A stretch of DNA of 33,790 nt from Paenibacillus sp. VTT E-133291 (lineage in GTDB: Bacteria > Bacillota > Bacilli > Paenibacillales > Paenibacillaceae). Positions 16,340-25,148 of the stretch are shown piece after piece. How positions within the stretch are numbered: the first letter of the stretch is position 1; each line of letters starts with the position of its first letter. The stretch covers positions 1 through 33,790 of the forward strand of contig NZ_NFVA01000074.1 of the NCBI RefSeq assembly GCF_002264395.1. The letters are read 5' to 3'. The position numbers were made by a program, and so were the translations under genes. The notes beneath the pieces were generated by a model. It saw nothing but the letters and a program-made list of their open reading frames with translations, did not search any database and was not told the DNA's origin.

Positions 16340-16637
16340 GACTCTGGCTCCTTGAATTTTTTATATAAATCCTCTCTACTTATCACTGCAACTTTAGATG
16401 CAGTTCAATAGTAACTCATTTCACATAAAATTTTTGTCGATTTATAGGGAAACCTTTAAATTTTTTATATATTTTCATACTTTATTCGGAAATCATTGCG
16501 ATAAACCTATATAAATCGCCATTTTTTTGAAGATTAAAGCAAAAAAACTATTTTTCCAGTAATACACGAACATGAATTTTCTATTCTGAAAATTTTAAAC
16601 TCGTTAGGTATTCTGAACTATTCCCTATGCAAACAAA
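16340..16637. other. AT-rich intergenic region upstream of the glycosyltransferase gene
   Basis: About 300 bases of strongly AT-rich DNA with no credible coding frame. On the minus strand it contains a possible promoter for the glycosyltransferase gene: TTGAAC, 17-base spacer, TGATAA. An inverted repeat ACTGCA-N8-TGCAGT (16385-16390, 16399-16404) lies inside that spacer and could be an operator. I see no cyclic-di-GMP riboswitch here, despite the neighbouring diguanylate cyclases. Confidence 0.4.
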
Positions 16638-16679
16638 AAAAGCGTCTTCCTCATCTAATGACGAAAGAAAGACACTTTT
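16638..16679 (-). terminator. Terminator after the diguanylate cyclase pair
   Basis: On the minus strand AAAAGTGTCTT (16679-16669) pairs with AAGACGCTTTT (16648-16638) with one G-U pair, followed by T-rich sequence. It overlaps the stop codon of the upstream gene. Confidence 0.78.
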
Positions 16680-17835
16680 ATATTTCGTAGCTTCTAACAA
16701 CGCAGTTCCGGCCCTTTCTCTTAGCTTTATACAATGCATTATCACAAAGTTTGTAGAGACTATTTAGAGACAAACGTTCGCCCGATTCTATCGTGATGAC
16801 TCCAATACTTATCGTGTAGTGCAGCGGTATGCCATGAATCATTGAACCTATAACAGCTGTGCGCATTCCTTCAGCAATAACATCACTACTCTTCTCATCG
16901 GCTCTGTGCAGGAGCACTGCGAACTCTTCTCCCCCAAATCTTCCGACTAGATCACCATGTCCAAGCTGTTGCTCTATTTTAGACGCCAAATCAGTCAGTA
17001 CTTGGTCCCCTGTATTATGGCCGTAATTATCATTTATGCTCTTAAAGTGATCGACATCCAGCAGTAAAAAAGAATAGGGCAGCTTCTTCATCGCTGAAGC
17101 AGCTATTAAAGGCTGAGCACGCAAAACGAACGACCTGCGATTCAAAATTCCGGTCAAATCATCATAAGTTGCTACCCGCTCCATTTCTGCAAAGGAATCC
17201 TCTCTATAAAGCAGCATCATTCCCGCGGTTCCTAGAAACATATACAAATAAATCCCGAGATAAAAGAACAAATCAAGAAATTGTGCAACTTGTGTATGGA
17301 TTCCTAATACAGAATACAGCGGTTCCAAAGCTCTACCCGCCAACGATAAGATGACAAGACCATATAGCAGTCCCATTATTATTTGCAGCGAAGTCTCCAT
17401 GACCTTCAGACATAGTATATAAGCAGGATAGGCTATAATCAGAACTCCGGCCAGACAAGCGACTGGAATAACGAGCGGATCCTCTGGCATCAACAAATAC
17501 ATAAGCACCACAACGAGAATGGATACTCCGAATAGTATAGAATAATATCGCTCCACCTTGCTCCCGAATACTCTGAGAAGCATTAGAAGCGCCAAGCTTT
17601 CGAGCGTGCCCCCAGCCAGAGCAAGAAGTGCTATGATCGGTAGACTAAGTGGTGTATCTATAACATCCTTCAGTAATATGAGGATCAAGGCTGCTAGTTG
17701 CAAATATTTTGCTGTGATAAACAATGAAGAAGTCTGTTCCTGCGCATACCGCAAACGATACACCACGATAAGCAGCACCGTGAACGATTGCCACAAAAAG
17801 AGACACACCCGCAGTGTCTGGAGATCCAGATGCAT
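16678..17835 (-). CDS. Seven-helix membrane GGDEF diguanylate cyclase (second of pair)
   Basis: Predicted to make cyclic di-GMP from two GTP at the membrane. The first 215 residues form about seven membrane helices; the GGDEF domain follows. Catalytic features are intact: GGEEF in RFGGEEFAVLL (about residues 301-305), the metal-binding Asp in LLDVDHFKSIND and the YGHNTGD loop. The inhibitory I-site is absent: RxxD is GHGD here, so simple product inhibition is not expected. The GTG at 17850 directly abuts GGGGAG, so that sequence serves better as ribosome site for the ATG at 17835, used here (385 residues). It follows its paralogue by about 20-35 bases and is probably cotranscribed with it. 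The sensed signal is unknown. Confidence 0.88.
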   Translation of the reverse strand: MHLDLQTLRVCLFLWQSFTVLLIVVYRLRYAQEQTSSLFITAKYLQLAALILILLKDVIDTPLSLPIIALLALAGGTLESLALLMLLRVFGSKVERYYSILFGVSILVVVLMYLLMPEDPLVIPVACLAGVLIIAYPAYILCLKVMETSLQIIMGLLYGLVILSLAGRALEPLYSVLGIHTQVAQFLDLFFYLGIYLYMFLGTAGMMLLYREDSFAEMERVATYDDLTGILNRRSFVLRAQPLIAASAMKKLPYSFLLLDVDHFKSINDNYGHNTGDQVLTDLASKIEQQLGHGDLVGRFGGEEFAVLLHRADEKSSDVIAEGMRTAVIGSMIHGIPLHYTISIGVITIESGERLSLNSLYKLCDNALYKAKRKGRNCVVRSYEI

Positions 17836-17871
17836 ATAAGTGAAGTTCACCTCCCCTAGTATTCCTGACTC

Positions 17872-19038
17872 TCAGTATACATATCGGTATCTGATGACTC
17901 TATTTCTTCCCTCTTGTTTGGCCTGATATAATGCCTTGTCGCTTAGCTTGTACAACTTATTTATCGAGATCTCCTGATCAGGCATGATCGTAATTACACC
18001 TATACTAACTGTGTACCCCTGTTGAACCTTATTAGTGGAAGTATTCATTATCGCCTCACGAAGCGCTTCAGCTTTCTGATCGCAGCTTTGCTCATCTGCC
18101 CCACAGAGTATGACTGCGAATTCCTCGCCCCCTAGTCTGCCAAACAAATCTCCATGTCCGAGATTATCTTTAATCGTCGATGCGAAGTCTTCCAGCACAA
18201 TGTCACCGGTATCATGACCATAAGTATCGTTGACCTTTTTAAAATAATCCAAATCCAATAGTAAAAACGAGAAGTACTCCTGTGCTCGAAATGCCTTTTC
18301 AAGCTTTATCTCCGCTTCCTGAAGAAATGCTCCACGGTTTAGGATCCCTGTTAAATCATCATAACTGGCTATTCTTTTTAGTTTGACGAAGGAATGCTCA
18401 TTGGAGAGAAGAATAAAACCGGCAGCCCCTACGATAAATAATAAATACATCCCCAAATAATACAAATATTGCGTAAGATTTATTGAGAACACATTCATTT
18501 CAGGCTCCCAAATCAATGCAACAAGCGCCCGCATCAGCATAATCGCTGCAAATACATAAAATAATACGCCTAATATTTTTTGAAGAGGGGTAACCTTTTT
18601 ATTCACAGTTAGATGATAAGCTGGATAAACTATAAATAGGATAGACCAAAGTGAAGTACAAGCAATGCGCAAGTTGGAATAATTAAAAAATAATGCGATG
18701 ATACTAAAACTAATGGTGCTCAATACCGAAAGGATGATGTAATATCGCTTTATTCTTGGCCCCAATACTCCCATCATCAGCAGTAACGCTGTAATTTCTA
18801 GACAGCACCCTCCAAGGATCAGAGCATTGCTAAGCGGAATGGACAACGCATGAGGGAGATAATCCCATAATAAAATCGAACACCAAAAGAGTAGCTGCAC
18901 TTCCTTTGATCGGATGAACAAGGTGGAGGCTGTATCTTTAACAGCAGTACTCCGATAATTGGTGATAAGCAGCAATATAAATAAATTTCCGAAAATAAAT
19001 AAATAAATCAGTGTTCTAATTTCAAACAGGGAGCTCAT
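17872..19038 (-). CDS. Seven-helix membrane GGDEF diguanylate cyclase (first of pair)
   Basis: Paralogue of the next gene, with the same design: about seven membrane helices (1-212) and a C-terminal GGDEF domain. The active motif is RLGGEEFAVIL (GGEEF 303-307), with LLDLDYFKKVNDTYGHDTGD for metal and GTP. The I-site position reads GHGD, again without the Arg. The two proteins align end to end with conserved landmarks such as YPAYxL, YDDLTGILNR and GxEEF-flanking residues, so they arose by tandem duplication, but membrane parts have diverged and may sense different inputs. The ATG at 19038 has a GGTGGTG site. A possible promoter (TTGAAG, 18 bases, TATATT) lies about 55 bases upstream. Confidence 0.88.
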   Translation of the reverse strand: MSSLFEIRTLIYLFIFGNLFILLLITNYRSTAVKDTASTLFIRSKEVQLLFWCSILLWDYLPHALSIPLSNALILGGCCLEITALLLMMGVLGPRIKRYYIILSVLSTISFSIIALFFNYSNLRIACTSLWSILFIVYPAYHLTVNKKVTPLQKILGVLFYVFAAIMLMRALVALIWEPEMNVFSINLTQYLYYLGMYLLFIVGAAGFILLSNEHSFVKLKRIASYDDLTGILNRGAFLQEAEIKLEKAFRAQEYFSFLLLDLDYFKKVNDTYGHDTGDIVLEDFASTIKDNLGHGDLFGRLGGEEFAVILCGADEQSCDQKAEALREAIMNTSTNKVQQGYTVSIGVITIMPDQEISINKLYKLSDKALYQAKQEGRNRVIRYRYVY

Positions 19039-19150
19039 ACGTCACCACCTATGCGAAAATATCTCCACAAATATATGTTAAAAATTCAATCCTCTTCAAC
19101 CAGCACTATAGCACTTTATAACTATATCAGTAAATACGTTAACAATACCA

Positions 19151-19220
19151 AAAAAACACTTCCCTCTAAGTTCCGTTCAGATAAACACAAGGATTATCTG
19201 AACGGAATTTTGGGGAAGTG
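19151..19220 (-). terminator. Nested-hairpin terminator after murC
   Basis: A perfect 12-bp stem, TTCCGTTCAGAT (19171-19182) with its complement (19196-19207), lies inside a second stem formed by CACTTCCC (19157-19164) and GGGAAGTG (19213-19220). On the minus strand the outer arm runs into seven T-rich bases. It ends the valS-folC-murC operon 50 bases after murC. Confidence 0.85.
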
Positions 19221-19270
19221 CTATTGAGTAGAGAATATAAATGTCCTCGGATTTGCCTCAATTTGTAAAC

Positions 19271-20650
19271 TTAATGCTTCTTCTTCAAACCGTCCGCCAG
19301 TGCGTATCCGACCTTCCAGATATCGCCTGCGCCCATCGTAATCACCAGATCACCTGGAGCAATACGAGGGGTCAGATCAGCAAGCACATCTTCTTTAGTT
19401 GGCAGATGTCTCGCGCCCGCATTACTGTTCTTAACGATTAGCTCAACCAGCTTCGCAGAAGTAACACCTTCGATTTGTTTCTCTCCAGCCGGAGAGTAAA
19501 TATCAGTGATGATGACTTCGTCGGCTTCGCTAAAGGCACGGCTGAAAGCATCTAACAGGAAGAAAGTACGTGTATAGCGCTGAGGCTGGAATACCGCAAT
19601 AATCCGTTTCCCTGTTGCCTTGGCAGCACTGATCGTTGCCTGAATCTCTGTAGGGTGATGCGCATAGTCATCAATGACCAGAATGTCATTGACTTCTCCG
19701 AGCACTTGAAAACGGCGCTTCGCACCATGGAATTTCACAATCGCTTCAGCAATTTTTTCAAAAGAAACCCCTGATTTCAAACAGGCGATTACCGCTGCCA
19801 TTGAATTATAAAGATTGTACTGTCCGGGAACTGAGAGTTCAATCCGTCCAAGCACTTCTCCATTATGATTCATCGTGTACGATACTTGACGATCGCCTAG
19901 AATAATATCAGTGGCAATATAATCTGCAGTGTTCGACTTGATGCCATAAGTAATTACCTTACCTGTTACTTCAGGTAAAAGAGAAATCACATTCTCGTCG
20001 TCAGCGCATACTATAGCAGTTCCATCTTCGCGTGTTTGGTTCATGAACTGTACGTATGCAGCCTTAAGACGGTTAAAGTCCCCGTCGTAATTTTCTAAGT
20101 GATCCGCTTCAACATTCGTAACGATCCCAAGCCAAGGGTGATAGTGCAGGAAAGAGCCATCGCTCTCATCTGCTTCCGCTACTACAAACTCACCTTGTCC
20201 CGCCTTTGCATTCGTACCCACGTTCATAATTTCTCCGCCGATAATATACGTTGGATCAACATCGCACTCTTCCATCACAAGTGCAATCATGGAGGAGGTA
20301 GTAGTTTTTCCGTGTGCACCAGCAACGGCTACCCCTTTACGTTCATTCAATAAACGGGCTAACATTTGCGAACGATGCAGAATGGGAATCTTAAGACGCT
20401 CAGCTTCCACCCATTCCACGTTATCACTAGACAAAGCCGTAGAGTATACGACTAGATCCGCGCCTTTTACTTGTTCTGCTGTATGCCCGATATAAATCTT
20501 GGCACCTTTAGCAATCAATTTTTCCGTTAATTCCTGGGCAGCCACATCGGAGCCCGTAACTGTATATCCCATTTCTAGCATTACCCGGGCAATCGCGCTC
20601 ATTCCGTAGCCGCCGATCCCTATAAAATGCACACGTTCAGTAGTATCCAA
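19271..20650 (-). CDS. murC: UDP-N-acetylmuramate--L-alanine ligase
   Basis: MurC adds L-alanine to UDP-N-acetylmuramate using ATP, the first amino-acid step of the peptidoglycan stem. The 459 residues show the N-terminal UDP-binding GIGGYGMSAIA, the ATP loop AGAHGKTTTSS (about 110-120), the EADESDGSF motif and DDYAHHPTEI. Length is normal. The start is TTG at 20650, six bases after the folC stop, with GGTGA upstream, so translation is probably coupled to folC. In B. subtilis murC is elsewhere; here it is third in the T-box-controlled valS operon. Confidence 0.97.
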   Translation of the reverse strand: MDTTERVHFIGIGGYGMSAIARVMLEMGYTVTGSDVAAQELTEKLIAKGAKIYIGHTAEQVKGADLVVYSTALSSDNVEWVEAERLKIPILHRSQMLARLLNERKGVAVAGAHGKTTTSSMIALVMEECDVDPTYIIGGEIMNVGTNAKAGQGEFVVAEADESDGSFLHYHPWLGIVTNVEADHLENYDGDFNRLKAAYVQFMNQTREDGTAIVCADDENVISLLPEVTGKVITYGIKSNTADYIATDIILGDRQVSYTMNHNGEVLGRIELSVPGQYNLYNSMAAVIACLKSGVSFEKIAEAIVKFHGAKRRFQVLGEVNDILVIDDYAHHPTEIQATISAAKATGKRIIAVFQPQRYTRTFFLLDAFSRAFSEADEVIITDIYSPAGEKQIEGVTSAKLVELIVKNSNAGARHLPTKEDVLADLTPRIAPGDLVITMGAGDIWKVGYALADGLKKKH

Positions 20651-20656
20651 CAGTCG

Positions 20657-22033
20657 TCACCAGCCTTTTTCAGTATCGGGTTGCTGCAAAAGTGTACCGC
20701 GTACGTCAGAGATTAAATACAGCGTACCAGATACGACGGCAAGGTCATCCTCCGCTGTAATCGACTTCAGTAGCTGCAGCGCTTTTCCCCAATTATGTTC
20801 TACTATGATTGCCAAGTTTTCCTTGGCATATTTCTCCCGCAGACTTTCTGCGATAACTTGCAGATTCTCCGCGTCCATTTTGTTCTGGAAATCCGGTTCG
20901 GTCAGGATGAGCGTATCCACTATAGGCAGTATATGCTTAAAGTAGGATTCATGATGCTTATTTGACAGCATTCCCATAAGTAAATTTAATTTACCGTATT
21001 GGTAGAGCTGAGGCAGACTTTTTGCAAGACTCTCCGCACCTTCCGGATTATGAGCTCCATCCAGTACGATCCTTGGAGACTTGCTTACCTCTTCCAGTCT
21101 TCCAGCCCAAAATGCGTGGCGCAAACCTTCAAGCACATCTTCATCCTCAAGCATAAAGGCCATATACTGACGCAGAACCTCAAGTACCATCATGGCAGCT
21201 GCCGCATTACTAATCTGGTGCTCGCCTTTCATTACGATCCCAAGTTCAAGCGAACGAAAGGGACCCTTAAAATGAAAAGTCTGCACATCCTCACGGATTT
21301 CATTAGCCTTATAGCTAAAATCTTCTCCGGCAAGATAAAGCGTAGAGCGGCAAGCCGCTGCTTTCTCTTTCAGAACTGCCACGACTTCCGGCTGAGTTAC
21401 GCAGCTTACAACAGGTACGCCCGTCTTGATAATTCCGGCTTTCTCCATGGCAATCTTCTCTAGCGTATCTCCCAAAATATCCATGTGATCATGACCAACA
21501 TTAGTAATCACAGAAACAATCGGAGTCACGATGTTCGTTACATCCAGCCTTCCCCCAAGCCCGGTCTCCCATACGACAACATCAGGACAAGAGACGCCCG
21601 CAAAAAATAGAATGGCCACAGCTGTAGTTACCTCGAACATCGTAGGTGAGCCAAACTCCGTTTCCGAAATTTCTTGGACTAGTGGACGTAATTGGTTAAC
21701 CAGCTCGACAAGCGTTTCTTCAGAGATGTCCGTATTATTATATTGGAACCTGTTCGTGAACTTTGTAATATACGGAGATGTAAAGGTGCCTACTGAATAG
21801 CCGCTTTGTATAAGTGCACTAGTCAAAAAAGCACAAGTTGAACCTTTGCCATTCGTACCCGCCACATGAATAAACTTCAGACGACGGTGCGGATTCCCAA
21901 GCTTGTCCATCAACATCTCGATTCTATCTAAACCTGGCCGTATCCCAAAAGGGATTAGGCTCTTGATCCAAGCAACCGCTTCGGTGTATGTCGCAAGAGG
22001 GGCGGTATTTCCGCCCCGATTTAGGTCATCCAT
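20657..22033 (-). CDS. folC: Folylpolyglutamate synthase / dihydrofolate synthase
   Basis: FolC adds glutamate residues to folates and, in bifunctional forms, makes dihydrofolate from dihydropteroate. It belongs to the Mur ligase superfamily, like its downstream neighbour. In 458 residues I see the ATP loop HVAGTNGKGST (about 56-66), TSPYITKFTNR, the catalytic segment AMEKAGIIKTGVP and DGAHNPEGA. Length is normal. The ATG at 22033 is five bases after the valS stop and follows AGAGG. Middle gene of valS-folC-murC. Confidence 0.96.
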   Translation of the reverse strand: MDDLNRGGNTAPLATYTEAVAWIKSLIPFGIRPGLDRIEMLMDKLGNPHRRLKFIHVAGTNGKGSTCAFLTSALIQSGYSVGTFTSPYITKFTNRFQYNNTDISEETLVELVNQLRPLVQEISETEFGSPTMFEVTTAVAILFFAGVSCPDVVVWETGLGGRLDVTNIVTPIVSVITNVGHDHMDILGDTLEKIAMEKAGIIKTGVPVVSCVTQPEVVAVLKEKAAACRSTLYLAGEDFSYKANEIREDVQTFHFKGPFRSLELGIVMKGEHQISNAAAAMMVLEVLRQYMAFMLEDEDVLEGLRHAFWAGRLEEVSKSPRIVLDGAHNPEGAESLAKSLPQLYQYGKLNLLMGMLSNKHHESYFKHILPIVDTLILTEPDFQNKMDAENLQVIAESLREKYAKENLAIIVEHNWGKALQLLKSITAEDDLAVVSGTLYLISDVRGTLLQQPDTEKGW

Positions 22034-22038
22034 GTCTC

Positions 22039-24738
22039 TTATCCTCTCAGCTCTACGATGCGGGCAAGTACTTTCTCACGCTTAGCAGAATAATCTGCCT
22101 GTTTCGCACGTTCCTCTTCGATAACTTTAGCAGGAGCTTTGGCCACGAAGCCTTGATTGCTCAGTTTTTTCTCTACGCGTTCTACTTCGCTGTTCAGCGC
22201 CTGTACTTCTTTTTCCAGACGAGCGATTTCTTGTTCAATATCAATGAGTCCCGACAATGGCAGAAGCAGCTCCGCTCCTGTTACTACAGCGGACATTACC
22301 TTATCCGGCGTTTCTGGATTCAGGCCAGCTTCGAAGGAAGACGTATTACAGAAGCGTCCAATATAGTTGTCGTTACGGGTGATAATACTCAGCGTCTCTT
22401 CATTACCCGCTTTGATGATCAATTCAACCTTTTTGCTCATCGGCACATTCACTTCAGCCCGGATATTACGAACGGCCCGGATTACATCCATCAGCAGGTT
22501 CATTTCCGCTACGGCTTGCGGATTCTCCAGAGCCGCATCATACTCCGGCCATGCAGCCAGCGTAATCGTCTCCCCTTCATGCGGAAGATGCTGCCATATT
22601 TCTTCCGAAATAAACGGCATAAACGGATGGATCAAGCGCATTGTGCGGTCTAGTACATAGGCAAGTACAGACTGTGTTTTCGCTTTGGCCGCGGCATCTG
22701 ATCCGTAAAGTGACAACTTCGCGAACTCAATATACCAGTCACATAGATCGTCCCAAATGAAGTTGTACAGCTGGCGACCGGTCTCACCGAACTCGTACGA
22801 GTCAATTAGACGCGTAATCTCACGAGAAGTTTCGTTTAGACGGTGCAAAATCCAGCGATCAGCAGTACTTAGCTCACCCGAAATGTCAATATTCTCAAAG
22901 CTTACGCCTTCCAAATTCATCAGCGCGAAGCGTGATGCATTCCAGATCTTATTGGCGAAATTACGCGCCTGCTCAACCTTTTCCCAGCGGAAGCGCAGAT
23001 CCTGTCCAGCGGTACTGCCGGTAGAAATCATGTAGCGCATTGCATCTGCGCCATACTTCTCGATGACTTCAAGGGGGTCTACACCGTTTCCGAGCGATTT
23101 GGACATTTTTTGACCTTCAGAATCCCGTACCAAACCATGCATCAATACATCTGAGAATGGTTTTTCTCCGGTGAATTCGAGGGCAGAGAAGATCATCCGT
23201 GCTACCCAGAAATAAATAATATCGTAGCCCGTTACGAGCACATCGTTCGGGTAGTAGCGTTTGAAATCCGCACTGTCCTCATCCGGCCATCCTAGTGTGG
23301 CAAAAGGCCACAGATTAGAGCTGAACCAGGTATCCAGTACATCTTCGTCCTGTTTCAAGTCGGTTAAGCCACTGATCCGGCGCGCTTCTTCCTCATCATT
23401 CGCTACAACCAATTCACCAGTAGACTCGGAATACCATGCTGGAATACGATGTCCCCACCACAGCTGACGGGAAATACACCAATCACGTACGTTCTCGATC
23501 CAGTTCAGGTAAGTTCTCTCGAAACGGTCCGGTACGAAGTTAACCCCGTTCCCATCCTTCTGTGCATTGATGGCAGCTTCAGCCAGCGGCTGCATCTTTA
23601 CGAACCATTGTGTAGACAAGTACGGCTCAACAACCGCTCCAGAGCGCTCACTGTGTCCTACTTGATGCACATGATCTTCGATATTGATCAGGACGCCTTG
23701 CTCCTTCAGGTCAGCAGTAATGGCCTTACGACATACACTCCGGTCTTGACCTTGGTAAGGTCCTGCTTCTTCATTCATCGTACCGCTCTCATCCATTACG
23801 TTAATCTGCGGTAAGTTGTGACGTTGACCCATTTCGAAGTCATTCGGATCATGAGCGGGTGTAATCTTAACCGCACCACTACCAAACTCTTTGTCTACAT
23901 AATCATCAGCGATAATCGGAATCTCACGGCCAATAATCGGCAGGATCAACGTTTTGCCGATTAGATCTTTGTAACGATCGTCTTCCGGATGAACAGCAAC
24001 CGCTGTATCACCCAGCATCGTCTCCGGACGTGTAGTCGCCACTGTGATAAATCCGCTACCGTCTTTGAGCGGGTAACGCAGGTGATACAAGTGACCGTTA
24101 ACTTCTTTATATTCAACCTCGATATCCGACAATGCTGTACGAGCCGCCGGGTCCCAGTTGATAATACGTTTGCCGCGGTAGATCAGGCCTTTATTATAGA
24201 GCTTAACGAATACCTCACGTACAGCCTTCGACAACCCTTCATCCAAGGTAAACCGTTCGCGGGAATAGTCAAGGGAAAGCCCCATCTTAGCCCACTGCTC
24301 ATGAATGGTGTTCGCATATTTATCTTTCCACTCCCACACCTGCTCCAGGAACTTCTCGCGGCCGAGATCATGTCTAGAAATTCCCTGCTCACGCAGCTTT
24401 TGCTCTACCTTTGTCTGCGTTGCGATACCGGCATGGTCCGTACCTGGTAGCCACAACGTGTCGAAGCCCTGCATCCGTTTCGTACGAATCAGGATATCCT
24501 GAAGCGTAAAATCAAGCGCATGACCAATGTGCAGCATTCCCGTTACGTTTGGTGGCGGGATTACAATGCTGTATGCTTTTGCATCTGGACGCCCGCCTGC
24601 ACGGAAATATCCACCCTCTGTCCAGTAGGAATACCACTTGGTTTCTGCCGATTTCGGATCATACGTGGTTGGCATTTCATTCTTAGAATCATTTGCAGCG
24701 GCAGCCTCTGCCGCTGTTAGATTGTTTGGGTCAGCCAT
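22039..24738 (-). CDS. valS: Valyl-tRNA synthetase
   Basis: Charges tRNA-Val. The 899-residue protein has the class I signatures HIGH (70-73, in MLHIGHALDF) and KMSKS (in EGQKMSKSLGNG), the editing domain with TTRPETMLGDTAVAVHPED, the ValS-type WCISRQLWWGHRIPAWY segment quoted in part, and a C-terminal coiled coil of about 65 residues (EQEIARLEKEVQALNSE). Length is normal for Bacillota. The frame stays open further upstream, but the ATG at 24738 has GGAGG at 9 bases and precedes MADPNN; anything upstream lies in the T-box leader. First gene of the operon with folC and murC. Confidence 0.98.
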   Translation of the reverse strand: MADPNNLTAAEAAAANDSKNEMPTTYDPKSAETKWYSYWTEGGYFRAGGRPDAKAYSIVIPPPNVTGMLHIGHALDFTLQDILIRTKRMQGFDTLWLPGTDHAGIATQTKVEQKLREQGISRHDLGREKFLEQVWEWKDKYANTIHEQWAKMGLSLDYSRERFTLDEGLSKAVREVFVKLYNKGLIYRGKRIINWDPAARTALSDIEVEYKEVNGHLYHLRYPLKDGSGFITVATTRPETMLGDTAVAVHPEDDRYKDLIGKTLILPIIGREIPIIADDYVDKEFGSGAVKITPAHDPNDFEMGQRHNLPQINVMDESGTMNEEAGPYQGQDRSVCRKAITADLKEQGVLINIEDHVHQVGHSERSGAVVEPYLSTQWFVKMQPLAEAAINAQKDGNGVNFVPDRFERTYLNWIENVRDWCISRQLWWGHRIPAWYSESTGELVVANDEEEARRISGLTDLKQDEDVLDTWFSSNLWPFATLGWPDEDSADFKRYYPNDVLVTGYDIIYFWVARMIFSALEFTGEKPFSDVLMHGLVRDSEGQKMSKSLGNGVDPLEVIEKYGADAMRYMISTGSTAGQDLRFRWEKVEQARNFANKIWNASRFALMNLEGVSFENIDISGELSTADRWILHRLNETSREITRLIDSYEFGETGRQLYNFIWDDLCDWYIEFAKLSLYGSDAAAKAKTQSVLAYVLDRTMRLIHPFMPFISEEIWQHLPHEGETITLAAWPEYDAALENPQAVAEMNLLMDVIRAVRNIRAEVNVPMSKKVELIIKAGNEETLSIITRNDNYIGRFCNTSSFEAGLNPETPDKVMSAVVTGAELLLPLSGLIDIEQEIARLEKEVQALNSEVERVEKKLSNQGFVAKAPAKVIEEERAKQADYSAKREKVLARIVELRG

Positions 24739-24780
24739 TCTCTGATACCTCCACTTGGTTACTTGTAGTTGGTTTCTAAA

Positions 24781-24816
24781 AAACAAAAAGACCCCTCGTC
24801 TCAAAGGACGAAAGGC
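24781..24816 (-). terminator. T-box terminator hairpin
   Basis: Nine-base-pair stem with two G-U pairs (24816-24808 with 24800-24792 approximately), followed on the minus strand by a T run to 24781. It overlaps sequence needed for the competing antiterminator, which contains the T-box motif just upstream. Confidence 0.85.
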
Positions 24817-25096
24817 CATTCTTTCGCGGTACCACCTTTGTTTCGCGCCAATGAAAAATAAACCTGCACTTCTCTCACCTTACGGTTCAGAAGCTTAGCG
24901 CGACACTCGTACAGATAACGGCTGCTACCGGCCACATCCTAACTTATCTTTCATATCCATGAAGACAAGCTCAGAAGGGCGACTCCGGGGCGACTTCGGT
25001 GGCTGTATCCTACGGAATGTCACAGCACTTGCATTCCGCTCTCTGAAGGGCTGACCGCCTACTCTTCCCGTTCCCAGTCTTTACTTAGATATTGCT
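24781..25096 (-). ncRNA. T-box leader of the valS operon
   Basis: A tRNA-responsive riboswitch. The hallmark AAGGTGGTACCGCG is at 24838-24825 on the minus strand. It is followed by the terminator: CCTTTCGTC pairs with GACGAGGGG (24816-24790 region) and runs into TTTTTGTTT. The 5' part has a Stem I whose base pairs AAGAC (25081-25077) with GTCTT (24966-24962) and includes the AGAGAGCGGAATGC stretch. Candidate specifier triplets GTC (Val) occur at 24983-24981 and 24994-24992; I cannot decide by eye which is used. Uncharged tRNA-Val should favour antitermination and expression of valS-folC-murC. Confidence 0.92.
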
Positions 25097-25102
25097 TACT
25101 CC

Positions 25103-25131
25103 ATAATACATTTTGAGTCATCCCTAGTCAA
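25103..25131 (-). promoter_or_regulatory. Sigma-A promoter for valS-folC-murC
   Basis: On the minus strand TTGACT (25131-25126), a 17-base spacer and TATTAT (25108-25103) stand directly before the T-box leader. Confidence 0.8.
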
Positions 25132-25148
25132 CCTGAATAGGCTTCTAC

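Noticed and set aside
16340..16637. Possible cyclic-di-GMP riboswitch near the GGDEF genes
   Set aside because: No GEMM-type conserved sequence found; the region is simple AT-rich DNA.
22039..22660. Long plus-strand frames opposite valS
   Set aside because: Shadows of the valS coding strand with no ribosome sites or domains.
24739..24819. 27-residue N-terminal extension of ValS
   Set aside because: It is encoded by the T-box terminator region; the GGAGG site belongs to the ATG at 24738.
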